A DNA stretch of 64,000 nt from Piscinibacter sp. XHJ-5 (lineage in GTDB: Bacteria; Pseudomonadota; Gammaproteobacteria; Burkholderiales; Burkholderiaceae_C): positions 3,348,001-3,412,000 of the forward strand of contig NZ_CP123228.1 in the NCBI RefSeq assembly GCF_029855045.1, read 5' to 3'. Below the pieces are notes generated by a model. The model saw only the letters and a list, made by a program, of their open reading frames with translations. It had not been told where the DNA came from and did not search any database. This document shows, piece by piece, positions 1-15,669 of this stretch. The translations under genes were made by a program, and so were the position numbers. Every line of letters begins with the position of its first letter. Positions within the stretch are counted from its first letter, which is position 1.

Positions 1-1546
1 ATCTGCGCCTGGCCGCCGTCCACGCGCAGGGCGAGGTGGATGCGGCCGCCGTCCTCGCTGTACTTGGCCGCGTTGTGCAGCAGGTTGGACACGACCTGGG
101 CCAATCGCGCGAAGTCGCCCTGCAGCCACACGGGCGTGTCGGGCAGCTCCAGCGTCAGCATGTGGCCGCGCGCCTCGATGAACGGCTGCGCTGTCTCGAC
201 GCTCTGCGAGATCACCGCGGCCAGGTCCACCGGTTCCTTGTTCAGCTGGATCTTGCCCTGACTGATGCGCGCCACGTCCAGCAGCTCCTCCACCAGCCGG
301 GTCAGGTGTCGCACCTGGCGGTCCATGACGTCGCCCGCCCAGTTGAACTTCGGATCGGGCGGTGCGATGCGGCGAATCACCTCCAGCGCATTGCGGATGG
401 GTGCCAGCGGGTTGCGCAGCTCGTGCGAGAGCATGGCGAGGAACTCGTCCTTGCGCTGGTTGGCCTCCTGCAGCTCGGCCTCGGCAGCGCGTCGCTCGAC
501 GATCTCGGACTGCAGGCTGCGGTAGAGATGGGCATTCTCGAAGGCGATGGCCGCGCGGCTGGCCAGCTCCTCGAGCGCGGCCCAGTCGCGCACCGCATGG
601 CCCGGCGCCGCCTGCTCTGCACCGACCATCAGCACGCCGAGCACACGCTCGCCGATCATCAGAGGCACCGTGACGGCCGCGCGCAGCGCGAGCGGTCCGC
701 TCAGGCCGAAGGCCTCGGACCCCATGCGGCGCAGCGCATTCGGATGCAAGGTGATGCGCTGCTTGACCTGGACGGCCTGCTGCAAGGCTTCCTGGACGGC
801 CGACGGCAGCCCGCGGCCGTCCACGCGGACCAGCGTCGTCGCCTCGCCCTCGCGCGAGGCGGCCACCATCACCTCGCTCATCGGCCGGTCGTCGTCGAGC
901 AGCTGCAGCACGGCCAGCGTCGCCACCTCCGGCACCGCGAGCTCCAGCAGCAGGCGGGCGCCGACGCTCACGTCCAGCGAGCCGCTGAGCACGCGGCTCG
1001 CGTGCGAGAGGAAGTTGGAGCGGCGGTCGTTCTCCTCCGCGACGCGGCGCGCTGCTTCGGCGGCGACCAGGGCGACGCGCTCGTCGGCCTGGCGGCGCAC
1101 GCGCCGCTGCATCTGGTGCAGCTCGACGAATACCTTGACCTTGCTGCGCAGCATCTCCGGCACGACCGGCGAGAGGATGTAGTCGACCGCGCCGAGCGAA
1201 TAGCCCTTGGCGGTCTGCATCTCGTCGGCATAGGCGGTGATGAAGATGATCGGCGTGTGGGCCGAGCGCTTGTACTTGCGAATCAGCGACGCGGTCTCGA
1301 AGCCGTCGATGTCCGGCATGTTGACGTCGAGCAGGATGACAGCGAACTCCCGGTGCAGCACCTCGCGCAGCGCCTCGCTGCCCGAATTGACGAACACCAG
1401 GTTCTGCCCCAGGTCCTCGAGCACGGTGCCGAAGACCAGCAGCTTCTCGGGCAGGTCGTCGACGATCAGGATGTTCGACTTGTCGTCACTGCGGTCGATG
1501 TCGTCATCGGCCGCAGCGCCCGTCGCCGGTGCATCCTGCCGCGGAT

Positions 1547-1550
<4 letters not shown>
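1..1550 (-). CDS. Hybrid sensor histidine kinase (REC-GAF-HisKA-HATPase), C-terminus outside window
   Basis: Signal-transduction kinase without an obvious membrane segment. From the ATG at 1550 the protein starts with a receiver domain (residues ~25-140, phospho-acceptor in [11 protein letters not shown]). A GAF-like region follows at about 180-330, then a HisKA dimerisation helix with the H-box [14 protein letters not shown] (His about residue 376), and then the start of the ATPase domain (N-box [12 protein letters not shown]). The reading frame is still open at position 1, so the rest lies outside the window. The start overlaps the stop of the multi-HAMP kinase by ATGA, so the two are probably translated together and may act in one phosphorelay. 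The HisKA subtype matches the kinase at 60052-61599. The ligand is unknown. Confidence 0.9.
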
Positions 1551-7879
<6,329 letters not shown>

Positions 7880-8219
7880 CGAATGTCCCGTTGGTGGACG
7901 CCCGGTCCGGGACAGCAGCGGACTGGACGAGCAAACACATCAGATCGGCGGTCCCGATATCCCCCAGAAGGCAAGCGCGCCGGCGCATCGGAGTGTGGTT
8001 ATGCGTTGGCGCCCATCCACTGCACGCGCAGCGCAGGAGCACGGCCCATGCCACCCGCACGGGATGTGCAGAAGTACACGAAGTGATGCCTGTTACCCCA
8101 CGAAATGCAGTGTTATCCCTGTGAAGGATTCGCGCACGCGCAGCTCTCACCGGCAAGTTTTGCTGTTGCCTTTGCAAGCGGCTGCCGTTTGCGCCTGAGG
8201 GTAATCTCCGAGGCGCGGC
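7880..8219. other. Intergenic region upstream of the multi-HAMP kinase
   Basis: 340 bases between the stop of dusA and the start of the kinase, both on the minus strand. It should hold the kinase promoter. I see no convincing coding sequence, no clear sigma-70 boxes and no U-tract terminator. A weak dyad (GCGCCT ... AGGCGC on the minus strand, about 8190-8216) lies just after dusA. Confidence 0.5.
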
Positions 8220-9236
<1,017 letters not shown>

Positions 9237-9264
9237 GCGGCGATTTTCCCATCGCCTCCACGCT

Positions 9265-10269
9265 TCACGAACGCTTGCGCTTGAGGCGCGACTCCAGCCA
9301 GCCGTAGGCGATGCCCGCGACGATCAGCGGTCCGATGAAGTACACCGCGCGGTACGCGAGCAAGGCGCCCAGCAGCTGCGACTCCGGCACGCGGTGCCCG
9401 AGCAGCGCGATGAACACCGCCTCCAGCACGCCGAGGCCCGCGGGGATGTGCGTCGCCGTGCCGGCGATGCAGGCCAGCAGCAGCGTCGCGAGAACGGTGC
9501 CGTAGCCCGGCGCGGGCTGCGCGTGCGGCATCAGCGTGTAGACGATCCCGGCCATCAGCATCCAGTTGGTCGCGCCCAGGGCCATTTGCGCGGCCGCCAT
9601 GCGCAGGCTCGGCAGGTCGAACTCGTGCCCGCGGATCGTCAGGTGGCGCCGCGGTGCAAAGGCGCACAGCAGCAGGTAGCCGGCGGCGCATGCCATCAGC
9701 ACGACGCCGACCCAGCGCAGGCCGCGGTCGCTGAGCTCCCACTGCGGGGGCAGGTCGAGGCCGTAGAACGCGAACGCCGCGCCGGCCACGGCCAGGTAGC
9801 CGGTCCAGTTGCTGGCCAGCGTCGAGAGGTACAGCCGCGCAGTCGTCGGCGTGTCGACACCGAGCTGGGAATACAGCCGGTATCGAAAGCCGATGCCGCC
9901 GAGCCAGACACCGAGGTTCAGATTGAACGAGTAAGAGATGGACCCGACCATCCCGGTCAGCGCAGCCGGCAGCGTGTGGCCGCTGTAGCGGCGCGCGACC
10001 AGCTCGTAGGCGGCATAGACGCAATAGCTGCATGCGGCCAGCGCTGCGGCGATGGCCAGCGTCCCGGGGCGATAGGCCTGCAGCGTCGCGAGCACCGTAT
10101 CCCAGTCCAGCGTGCGCGCCAGCCGCGCCAGCACATAGATCACCAGTGCAAAGAAGGCGCAGGTGAGAATGCGCACGGCCCAGACCCGCCATGCGGGTCT
10201 CGCGGCGGCGCGCTCGCGCGGGTCACGCGTCCCGTGCACCTCGGTCGGATGGGTTCCGGCGCGGCTCAT
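9265..10269 (-). CDS. ybhN: YbhN-like (UPF0104/LPG-synthase-TM family) inner-membrane protein
   Basis: 334-residue polytopic membrane protein with about eight hydrophobic segments and a basic C-terminus (SRLKRKRS). Residues include GVWLGGIGFRYRLYSQLG and HIPAGLGVLEAVFIALLG, which are typical of the family formed by YbhN and the flippase half of MprF. The start at 10269 is chosen because it overlaps the clsB stop by ATGA; a longer frame continuing upstream translates as low-complexity arginine/alanine-rich sequence. As in Escherichia coli, it sits in a ybhP-clsB-ybhN trio, which suggests a role in moving or handling phospholipids. Its biochemical function remains unproven. Confidence 0.88.
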   Translation of the reverse strand: MSRAGTHPTEVHGTRDPRERAAARPAWRVWAVRILTCAFFALVIYVLARLARTLDWDTVLATLQAYRPGTLAIAAALAACSYCVYAAYELVARRYSGHTLPAALTGMVGSISYSFNLNLGVWLGGIGFRYRLYSQLGVDTPTTARLYLSTLASNWTGYLAVAGAAFAFYGLDLPPQWELSDRGLRWVGVVLMACAAGYLLLCAFAPRRHLTIRGHEFDLPSLRMAAAQMALGATNWMLMAGIVYTLMPHAQPAPGYGTVLATLLLACIAGTATHIPAGLGVLEAVFIALLGHRVPESQLLGALLAYRAVYFIGPLIVAGIAYGWLESRLKRKRS

Positions 10270-11498
10270 CGGCTCGGGTCCAGCGGATGGCGCGCATCGA
10301 GCGCGCCGGAATGGGCAGCGACGGATTCGACTCGCGGCCGGTGCGGCGGCAGCAGCTGCGCCCAGCTCGGAAAGCGGCGCAGGAAGTGGAAGACCACGGT
10401 GCTCACCAGCACGCGCCAACCGGTGTGCGGCGGACGGCTGTGCGTCTCGACCCGCGTGCAGTGCTCGTCGATCAGCCGCTGCATGTGCTCGCGCAGCTCG
10501 GCGTTGAAGCCGCGGTGGCGGATGATGACGTTGGCCTCGAGGTTGAGCGCCAGGCTCAGCGGATCGAGGTTGCTCGAGCCGATGGTGGACCACTCGTCAT
10601 CCACCAGCGCGACCTTTCCGTGCAGGGGCCGGCGGCAATATTCGTGGATCGAAACGCCGGCAGCCAGCAGGTCGGGATACAGCAGGCGGGCGCCGAAGGA
10701 CACGATCTGCATGTCGGGCTTGCCCTGCACGATGAGCGTCACGTCGACGCCGCGCCGCGCCGCCTTGCGCATCTCGTTCAGCAGTCGGTAGCCGGGGAAG
10801 AAGTACGCGTTGGCGATGATCACTTCGCGCCGCGCCGCGCGGATGGCCGCGCGGTAATGGCGCTCGATGTCGTTGGGATGCCGGTCGTTGTCGCGGGTGA
10901 CGAGCATCGCCTGCGCGTCGCCGGCGCGCGGCACCTCGAACGTCGTCGGCGCGGGGCGGCGGAAGGGCCAGCGCGCCCGCGACGGCAGGGTGCGCACCGC
11001 GAGCCGATGGATCGGGGCCACCAGCGGGCCTTCGATCTTCACCGCGTAGTCCTGCTTCGCCTCGGGACCGTAGTCTCCCAGGTGGTCGGCGGAGTAGTTG
11101 ATGCCGCCGACGAACGCCAGGACGCCGTCGACGACCACCATCTTGCGATGCAGCCGGCGAAACACCTTGATCCGGTAGCGGCCGAAGAGCTTGGGGCACG
11201 GATCGAACACATGCAGCCGGACCCCGCTGGCGGTGAGCCCCGCGATGTAGTCCTCGGACAGGTCCGGCGAGCCATAGCCGTCGATGGTGAGGTCGATGCT
11301 GACGCCGCGCAGGGCGGCTTCGATGAGCACATCGCGCAACTCGCGGCCGACCTTGTCGTCGAACAGGATGAAGGTCTCGATCAGCACCTCGCGCCGGGCC
11401 CGGCGGATGGCGTCGAAGACGGCGGGGAAGAACTCCTCGCCGTTTTCCAGCAGCTCGAAACGGTTGCCGTCGATCCAGCGCGGGCGGTTGCGCGTCAT
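10266..11498 (-). CDS. clsB: Cardiolipin synthase B (phospholipase D superfamily)
   Basis: 410 residues, close to E. coli ClsB (413). It transfers a phosphatidyl group between phospholipids to make cardiolipin. Two HKD motifs form the active site: HRKMVVVDGVLAFVGGINYS in the first half and HGKVALVDDEWSTIGSSNLD in the second. No N-terminal membrane segment is visible, as in ClsB and unlike ClsA. The ATG at 11498 overlaps the ybhP stop (ATGA) and yields MTRNRPRWIDGNRFELLENG, the expected N-terminus; a longer open frame upstream is a shadow of ybhP. Confidence 0.94.
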   Translation of the reverse strand: MTRNRPRWIDGNRFELLENGEEFFPAVFDAIRRARREVLIETFILFDDKVGRELRDVLIEAALRGVSIDLTIDGYGSPDLSEDYIAGLTASGVRLHVFDPCPKLFGRYRIKVFRRLHRKMVVVDGVLAFVGGINYSADHLGDYGPEAKQDYAVKIEGPLVAPIHRLAVRTLPSRARWPFRRPAPTTFEVPRAGDAQAMLVTRDNDRHPNDIERHYRAAIRAARREVIIANAYFFPGYRLLNEMRKAARRGVDVTLIVQGKPDMQIVSFGARLLYPDLLAAGVSIHEYCRRPLHGKVALVDDEWSTIGSSNLDPLSLALNLEANVIIRHRGFNAELREHMQRLIDEHCTRVETHSRPPHTGWRVLVSTVVFHFLRRFPSWAQLLPPHRPRVESVAAHSGALDARHPLDPSR

Positions 11499-12265
11499 AG
11501 GGCGATCTCCGCGGCCAGGGGCGCATGGTCCGAGAGATGCGACCACGGACGACTGCTCAGCACGCGCGGTCGCTGGGCGGTGACGTGGCGCACATAAATG
11601 CGGTCCAGAGGCAGCATCGGCCAACGTGCCGGGAATGTCCGGGCCGCCCGGCCCAGCGTCTCCACGAAGGCCTCGTGCAGCCCGCAGCGCTGCAGCATGG
11701 AGTGGGCCTTCAGCCGCCAATCGTTGAAGTCGCCGGCGATGACCAGGGGAGCATCCTTCGGGATCATGGTGTCGATCAGCGTGCACAGCATCTGCAGCTG
11801 CTCGTTGCGGTGATGCTCCCGCAGGCCAAGGTGCACGCAGATCGCGTGCAGAGGAGGCAGCGGCTCGGGCAGCTGCAGCACGCAATGCAGCATGCCGCGC
11901 CGCTCGCTGTCGCTGCCGACCGAAACATCATGGTTGGCGTGATTCAGGATCGGAAACTTCGACAGCAGCGCGTTGCCATGGTGGCCCGCCGGGTACACCG
12001 CGTTCTGGCCATATGCGTAGTCCTTCCAGACCGTGTCGGCCAGGAATTCGTAGTGGGAGCCGCTGGGCCAGTCGACGAAGCGGGTCGCGTTCAGCTCATG
12101 GCTGCCCTGCACTTCCTGCAGGAAGACAATGTCGGCCGACTCGTTTCGCACGGCATCGCGTAAATCCTTCAGCACGAAGCGACGGTTGAACAAGTCGAAA
12201 CCTTTGTGGATGTTCACCGTCAGCACGGTCAACGGCCGTGGAGCAGTTGGGGCAGTCAAGGTCAT
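11495..12265 (-). CDS. ybhP: YbhP-like endonuclease/exonuclease/phosphatase-family protein
   Basis: 256 residues (E. coli YbhP is 253). EEP-fold motifs: LTVLTVNIHKGFD at the N-terminus, FLQEVQGSHELN with the metal-binding Glu, VIAGDFNDWR, and LSDHAPLAAEI with the Asp-His pair near the C-terminus. The EEP fold cleaves phosphodiester or phosphoester bonds in DNA or lipids; being first in the clsB operon suggests a phospholipid substrate, which is inference. It overlaps clsB by four bases. About 135 bp of non-coding DNA separates it from the small gene upstream, enough for its own promoter. Confidence 0.9.
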   Translation of the reverse strand: MTLTAPTAPRPLTVLTVNIHKGFDLFNRRFVLKDLRDAVRNESADIVFLQEVQGSHELNATRFVDWPSGSHYEFLADTVWKDYAYGQNAVYPAGHHGNALLSKFPILNHANHDVSVGSDSERRGMLHCVLQLPEPLPPLHAICVHLGLREHHRNEQLQMLCTLIDTMIPKDAPLVIAGDFNDWRLKAHSMLQRCGLHEAFVETLGRAARTFPARWPMLPLDRIYVRHVTAQRPRVLSSRPWSHLSDHAPLAAEIAL

Positions 12266-12400
12266 CGTGTTCGCTCATGGCGGGCACCTGCCGACTATCG
12301 GCAATCAGGACTCCTGCGCGTGTAGGACGACACCGGCAGGCCTTGCCGGCAACCGTCGCTGGCCGGCAGATCGTCGATACCCCCGACGAGAGGACGTGCG

Positions 12401-12511
12401 TTACGAGAAGCTCGCGTACCAGGCGACGTAAGCGACGCACAGCAGCGAGACGGCACCGTAGGCCGCTGCGACCAGGCGCTGTGGCAGGCGGGCAGGCGGG
12501 CGAAGCTCCAT
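12401..12511 (-). CDS. 36-residue single-span membrane protein (unrecognised)
   Basis: Short frame that starts with ATG at 12511 and ends with TAA at 12401. The peptide begins MELRPPARLPQRLV, has one hydrophobic helix (AAAYGAVSLLCVAYVAWY) and ends ASFS. It begins 8 bp after the stop of the 82-residue gene upstream, so the two look like a mini-operon. Arginines before the helix predict N-terminus inside. I do not recognise a family. Evidence is the clean helix, the tight spacing and the lack of a competing gene; no homology check was possible. Confidence 0.5.
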   Translation of the reverse strand: MELRPPARLPQRLVAAAYGAVSLLCVAYVAWYASFS

Positions 12512-12519
12512 GCCGATGC

Positions 12520-12768
12520 CTATCGCGTCGTGGGCGGCTTGCCGGCGGCATCACGCCTCAGGAAGGACCAGGGCCGGATTTCCGGGCCGCACAGCGGCGG
12601 GATCGTGGCGGGGTCTTCGTTGGCGCAGGAACGCAGCTCCTGGGCGAGCCTGGCCGCGTCTTCTCTGGGCAGGGCCTTGAGCGTGTCGAGCAGCGCGGAC
12701 TCCAGCACCCGATGCCGGGCCAGAAGTGCCCTGATTTCCGCGCCGAGCCTGGTTTCCGTGTCACGCAC
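12520..12768 (-). CDS. 82-residue helical hypothetical protein
   Basis: GTG start at 12768 with a good ribosome-binding site (GGCGAGGAG about 7 bases upstream). The sequence is rich in charged residues and heptad-like leucines (RLGAEIRALLARHRVLESAL, LKALPREDAARLAQELR), suggesting a small soluble helical protein, followed by a proline-rich segment with two cysteines. An in-frame ATG at 12870 would add 34 residues of atypical composition, so the GTG is preferred. Family unknown. It is followed after 8 bp by the 36-residue membrane peptide gene. Confidence 0.5.
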   Translation of the reverse strand: MRDTETRLGAEIRALLARHRVLESALLDTLKALPREDAARLAQELRSCANEDPATIPPLCGPEIRPWSFLRRDAAGKPPTTR

Positions 12769-12910
12769 CGTCCACTCCTCGCCGTTGCCCCCCGGGACCT
12801 CCCGACTCGCTGTGCGACCGGTCCCTGCATGGGTATACGGCGCCGGGGGTGCAAATCGGACAGGCGCCATAGAGAACGGGCCCTAAAAAGGAGGCGTGGA
12901 TCGGCGGAAC

Positions 12911-13810
12911 TCACGACTCCACGTGCTTGCGGCGCGCTGCCCCGAAAAGATCGATGACTCGCGATGCGGCCGGCGACAGGAAGCTGTGGCTGCGGTATGT
13001 CACGACCAGCCGCCTGAGCATGACGGCATCCTTGACGGACACTTCCTTCAGCCCCGACTGCGCCGACGGCCCTGCCAGGTGGTGGCGCGAGATGAAGCTC
13101 AGCAACCCGGTCTGCTCGATCAGTGCCGGCAGCATCAGAAGCATCGTCGACTCGACCTGGACCCGGGGACGGGGCAGGCGCTTTCGGTCGAACGTGTGGT
13201 CAAGCCAGTCGCGCGTGGGTGCGCCGGGCGGCTGCAGTGCCCAGCGATAGGCAGTGAGGTCCTTCAAGGTCGGTCGACCACGAAACAGCTCGTGCTTGGC
13301 ACTGGCCGCCACCACGATCGCATCCTGAGCCAGGACTCTCGACACGTAGCCTGCCTCGTCCGGGCCCTCCGTGCCCACCATCATGTCGATCTCGCCGGCG
13401 CGCAGCATGGGCCTGAGCGTGTCGATGAGCCCCACGACGGTTCGCAGCGTCACTTCCGGCGCATCCGCGAGCAGCTGACGCGCCACCGAGGGCAGGAGGA
13501 ACTGTGCCGCGGTCGGCACGATGCCGATGCGCACATGGCCGGCCAGTCCCTTGCCGATCGCCGACAGCTCCCGTTTCGCATCCTCGACGTCGAAGCGCAT
13601 CCGTTGCGCCCACGTCAGCAGCACCTTTCCCGCGGCCGTGAGCCGGATCCCGCGTCCGGACTTCTCGAACAGGGCCACGCCGCAGTCTGCTTCGAGGCGC
13701 CGGATGCTGCTGGTCAGCGCCGGCTGGGTCCGGTGCAGCTTCACTGCCGCGCGGCCGAGGTGCTCCAGCTGGGCGATGGTCTCGAAGTAGCGGAGGTCGC
13801 GAAGGTCCAT
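12911..13810 (-). CDS. LysR-family transcriptional regulator
   Basis: 299 residues, the usual LysR length. The N-terminal winged HTH reads LRYFETIAQLEHLGRAAVKL followed by RTQPALTSSIRRLEADCGVA, and a periplasmic-binding-protein-like effector domain follows (about 90-295). It is divergent from the catabolic operon that starts with a Bug receptor at 13940, with 129 bp between the starts. By family habit it probably controls that operon in response to the substrate or an intermediate. The effector cannot be read from sequence. Confidence 0.92.
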   Translation of the reverse strand: MDLRDLRYFETIAQLEHLGRAAVKLHRTQPALTSSIRRLEADCGVALFEKSGRGIRLTAAGKVLLTWAQRMRFDVEDAKRELSAIGKGLAGHVRIGIVPTAAQFLLPSVARQLLADAPEVTLRTVVGLIDTLRPMLRAGEIDMMVGTEGPDEAGYVSRVLAQDAIVVAASAKHELFRGRPTLKDLTAYRWALQPPGAPTRDWLDHTFDRKRLPRPRVQVESTMLLMLPALIEQTGLLSFISRHHLAGPSAQSGLKEVSVKDAVMLRRLVVTYRSHSFLSPAASRVIDLFGAARRKHVES

Positions 13811-13826
13811 ATCGAAAGCCCGATTG

Positions 13827-13845
13827 ATGGTTCTTCAAAAACTAT
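13827..13845. promoter_or_regulatory. Candidate LysR-type operator (T-N11-A dyad)
   Basis: ATGGTT-N7-AACTAT is an imperfect inverted repeat with one mismatch. It contains a T-N11-A core (T at 13832, A at 13844) in the space between the divergent LysR gene and the operon, just upstream of a possible -35 box. Position and form fit a LysR binding site; this is inference from pattern only. Confidence 0.4.
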
Positions 13846-13848
13846 CGA

Positions 13849-13878
13849 TTGGACTGTAGGTGTCCCAACGCCAATACT
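13849..13878 (+). promoter_or_regulatory. Candidate sigma-70 promoter of the catabolic operon
   Basis: TTGGAC (13849-13854) and AATACT (13873-13878) with an 18-base spacer, about 60 bases before the Bug start codon and immediately downstream of the candidate LysR dyad. The match is moderate and unverified. Confidence 0.3.
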
Positions 13879-13939
13879 CAAGCCCAGAGCAAAGGCCCGT
13901 ATCCCACGGCGCCCCCAGCCGAAGACCCACGGAGACAGC

Positions 13940-14908
13940 ATGAACTTCACCCGACGCACCCTTCTGGCGATCGCCGCAGCCACCCTCACCACTGGCGCCT
14001 TCGCGCAAGCCTGGCCTGCCAAGGCCATCCGCATCGTCGTCCCGTTCCCTCCCGGGGGCGGCACGGACATCATTGCCCGCGAGACGAGCCAGAACGTGGC
14101 AGCCGCCACCGGCTGGACGTTCGTCATCGACAACAAGCCTGGCGCGGGCGGCAACCTCGGCGTCGACGCGGTGGCGAAGGCGCCCGCCGACGGCTACACG
14201 ATCGTGCTCGGGCAGACGAGCAACCTGGCGATCAACCCGACCCTCTACAGCAAGCTGCCCTACGACCCGCAGAAGGACCTGATGCCCATCGTCCTGCTCG
14301 CGGATGCACCGCTGGTCATGGTCACGGGCGCCAACTCCCCATACAAGGGCCTGGCCGATGCGGTGAATGCCGCCAAGGCCAAGCCGGGCGTCGTCAACTT
14401 CGCATCCCCCGGCAATGGCACGGTCGCGCACCTGACGAGCGAGTTGTTCCAGAAGGCCGCGGCAGTGAAGACTCAGCACGTGCCCTACAAGGGCGCGAAC
14501 CAGGCGCTGACCGATGTGATCAGCGGCAACGTCGAGCTGTACATGTCGTCGGTGCCGACACTGCTCGGCCACATCAAGCAGGGGAAGCTGCGCGCCCTGG
14601 CCGTGACGTCGGCCAAGCGTGTCGACGACCTTCCCGACGTGCCGACCATCAACGAGTCCGGCTACAAGGGCTTCAATGCGGTGACGTGGTTCGGCCTGCT
14701 CGCGCCGGCCGGGACGCCGAAGGACATCGTGGCCCGGCTGAACGCCGAGTTCAACAAGGCCCTGCAGCAGCCTGCCCTGCGCAAGAAGCTCGGCGACGAA
14801 GGTGCCGATCCGGTGGGCGGGACGCCCGAGCAGTTCGCCACGCTGATCAAGGACGACATCGCCCGCTGGGGCAAGATCGTCAAGGAATCGGGCGCCAAGG
14901 TCGACTGA
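13940..14908 (+). CDS. Bug-family (TctC-type) periplasmic solute receptor
   Basis: 322 residues with a signal peptide (MNFTRRTLLAIAAATLTTGA, cleavage near AFAQA). The mature protein opens with WPAKAIRIVVPFPPGGGTDI, the Bug signature, and contains VDNKPGAGGNLGVDAVAKAP and the ADGYT motif. Bug proteins bind carboxylates or related small acids in the periplasm. The ATG at 13940 follows GGAGACA at proper distance and precedes a normal signal peptide, which rules out a longer upstream frame. No TctA/TctB membrane subunits are in the window, so it is an orphan receptor. It is the first gene of the operon. Confidence 0.94.
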   Translation: MNFTRRTLLAIAAATLTTGAFAQAWPAKAIRIVVPFPPGGGTDIIARETSQNVAAATGWTFVIDNKPGAGGNLGVDAVAKAPADGYTIVLGQTSNLAINPTLYSKLPYDPQKDLMPIVLLADAPLVMVTGANSPYKGLADAVNAAKAKPGVVNFASPGNGTVAHLTSELFQKAAAVKTQHVPYKGANQALTDVISGNVELYMSSVPTLLGHIKQGKLRALAVTSAKRVDDLPDVPTINESGYKGFNAVTWFGLLAPAGTPKDIVARLNAEFNKALQQPALRKKLGDEGADPVGGTPEQFATLIKDDIARWGKIVKESGAKVD

Positions 14909-14970
14909 CCCGCCCGTCGAACACCCGCACGCCGGCGCGTCCGCCGGCATCCCACAGGAGACCGACCATC

Positions 14971-15669
14971 ATGAGTCAAGCCGCTGCATTGCCCGACGTC
15001 ATCCGCGACATCGAACGCGTCGCCCCCGACGTTGTCGCCGAGGCCGCCAAGTTCCCTTCCTCGATCCTCGCCGACGTGGCCGGCCGCCGCGGCGCGTTGA
15101 GCGGCCGCATCACTGCGCTCGCCCCGTCGATGAGATTCGCCGGCCCCGCGATCACCGTGGAGGTGCGACCCGGCGACAACCTGATGATCCACGCGGCCCT
15201 GGCGATCGCCAAGCCGGGGGACGTCATCGTCGTCGACGGCAAGGGCGACCTCAGCAGCGCGCTGATGGGCGAGATCATGTGCCAGCAGGCCGTCGCGCTG
15301 GGCGTGGCCGCCGTCGTGATCGACGGCGCGGTGCGCGACAGCGAAGCCATCCGCGAGCTCGGCTTTCCGATGTACGCGGCGGGCCTCAACCCGAACGGTC
15401 CCACGAAGTTCGTGCCGGGCCGCCTCAATCATCCGATCTCGATCGGCGGCGTCAGCGTCAACCCGGGCGACCTGCTGGTGGGCGATGCCGACGGCGTCAC
15501 GGTGATCGAGCGCGACAAGGCCGCCGCGATGCTGCCGCTGGCCGCGGAGAAGGTCGCGATGGAGACCGGGCGCATCGCCGACATCAAGAGCCGCAAGTCG
15601 CTTCGTCCCGGCTGGCTCGACGGCGCGCTGCGCGCGGCCGGCGTGATCAAGGAAGGAGAGACGCTGTGA
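14971..15669 (+). CDS. RraA/HMG-aldolase family protein
   Basis: 232 residues of the RraA-like fold. Members include 4-hydroxy-4-methyl-2-oxoglutarate aldolase/oxaloacetate decarboxylase and the RNase E regulator RraA. Visible motifs: ADVAGRRGALSG, GDVIVVDGKGDLSSALMGE, and GVAAVVIDGAVRDSEAIREL, which carries the Arg-Asp active-site pair. The C-terminal extension (about 60 residues past the core) and the catabolic setting favour an aldolase or decarboxylase over RraA. It overlaps the next gene by GTGA. Confidence 0.87.
   Translation: MSQAAALPDVIRDIERVAPDVVAEAAKFPSSILADVAGRRGALSGRITALAPSMRFAGPAITVEVRPGDNLMIHAALAIAKPGDVIVVDGKGDLSSALMGEIMCQQAVALGVAAVVIDGAVRDSEAIRELGFPMYAAGLNPNGPTKFVPGRLNHPISIGGVSVNPGDLLVGDADGVTVIERDKAAAMLPLAAEKVAMETGRIADIKSRKSLRPGWLDGALRAAGVIKEGETL

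Noticed and set aside
10270..10593. Longer version of the ybhN-like gene starting at 10593
   Set aside because: The first 108 codons overlap clsB out of frame and translate to arginine/alanine-rich sequence; the ATGA start at 10269 is better.
14971..15669. RraA, the RNase E inhibitor
   Set aside because: It is longer than RraA and embedded in a catabolic operon with a GTGA overlap to a dehydrogenase; an aldolase/decarboxylase role fits better.
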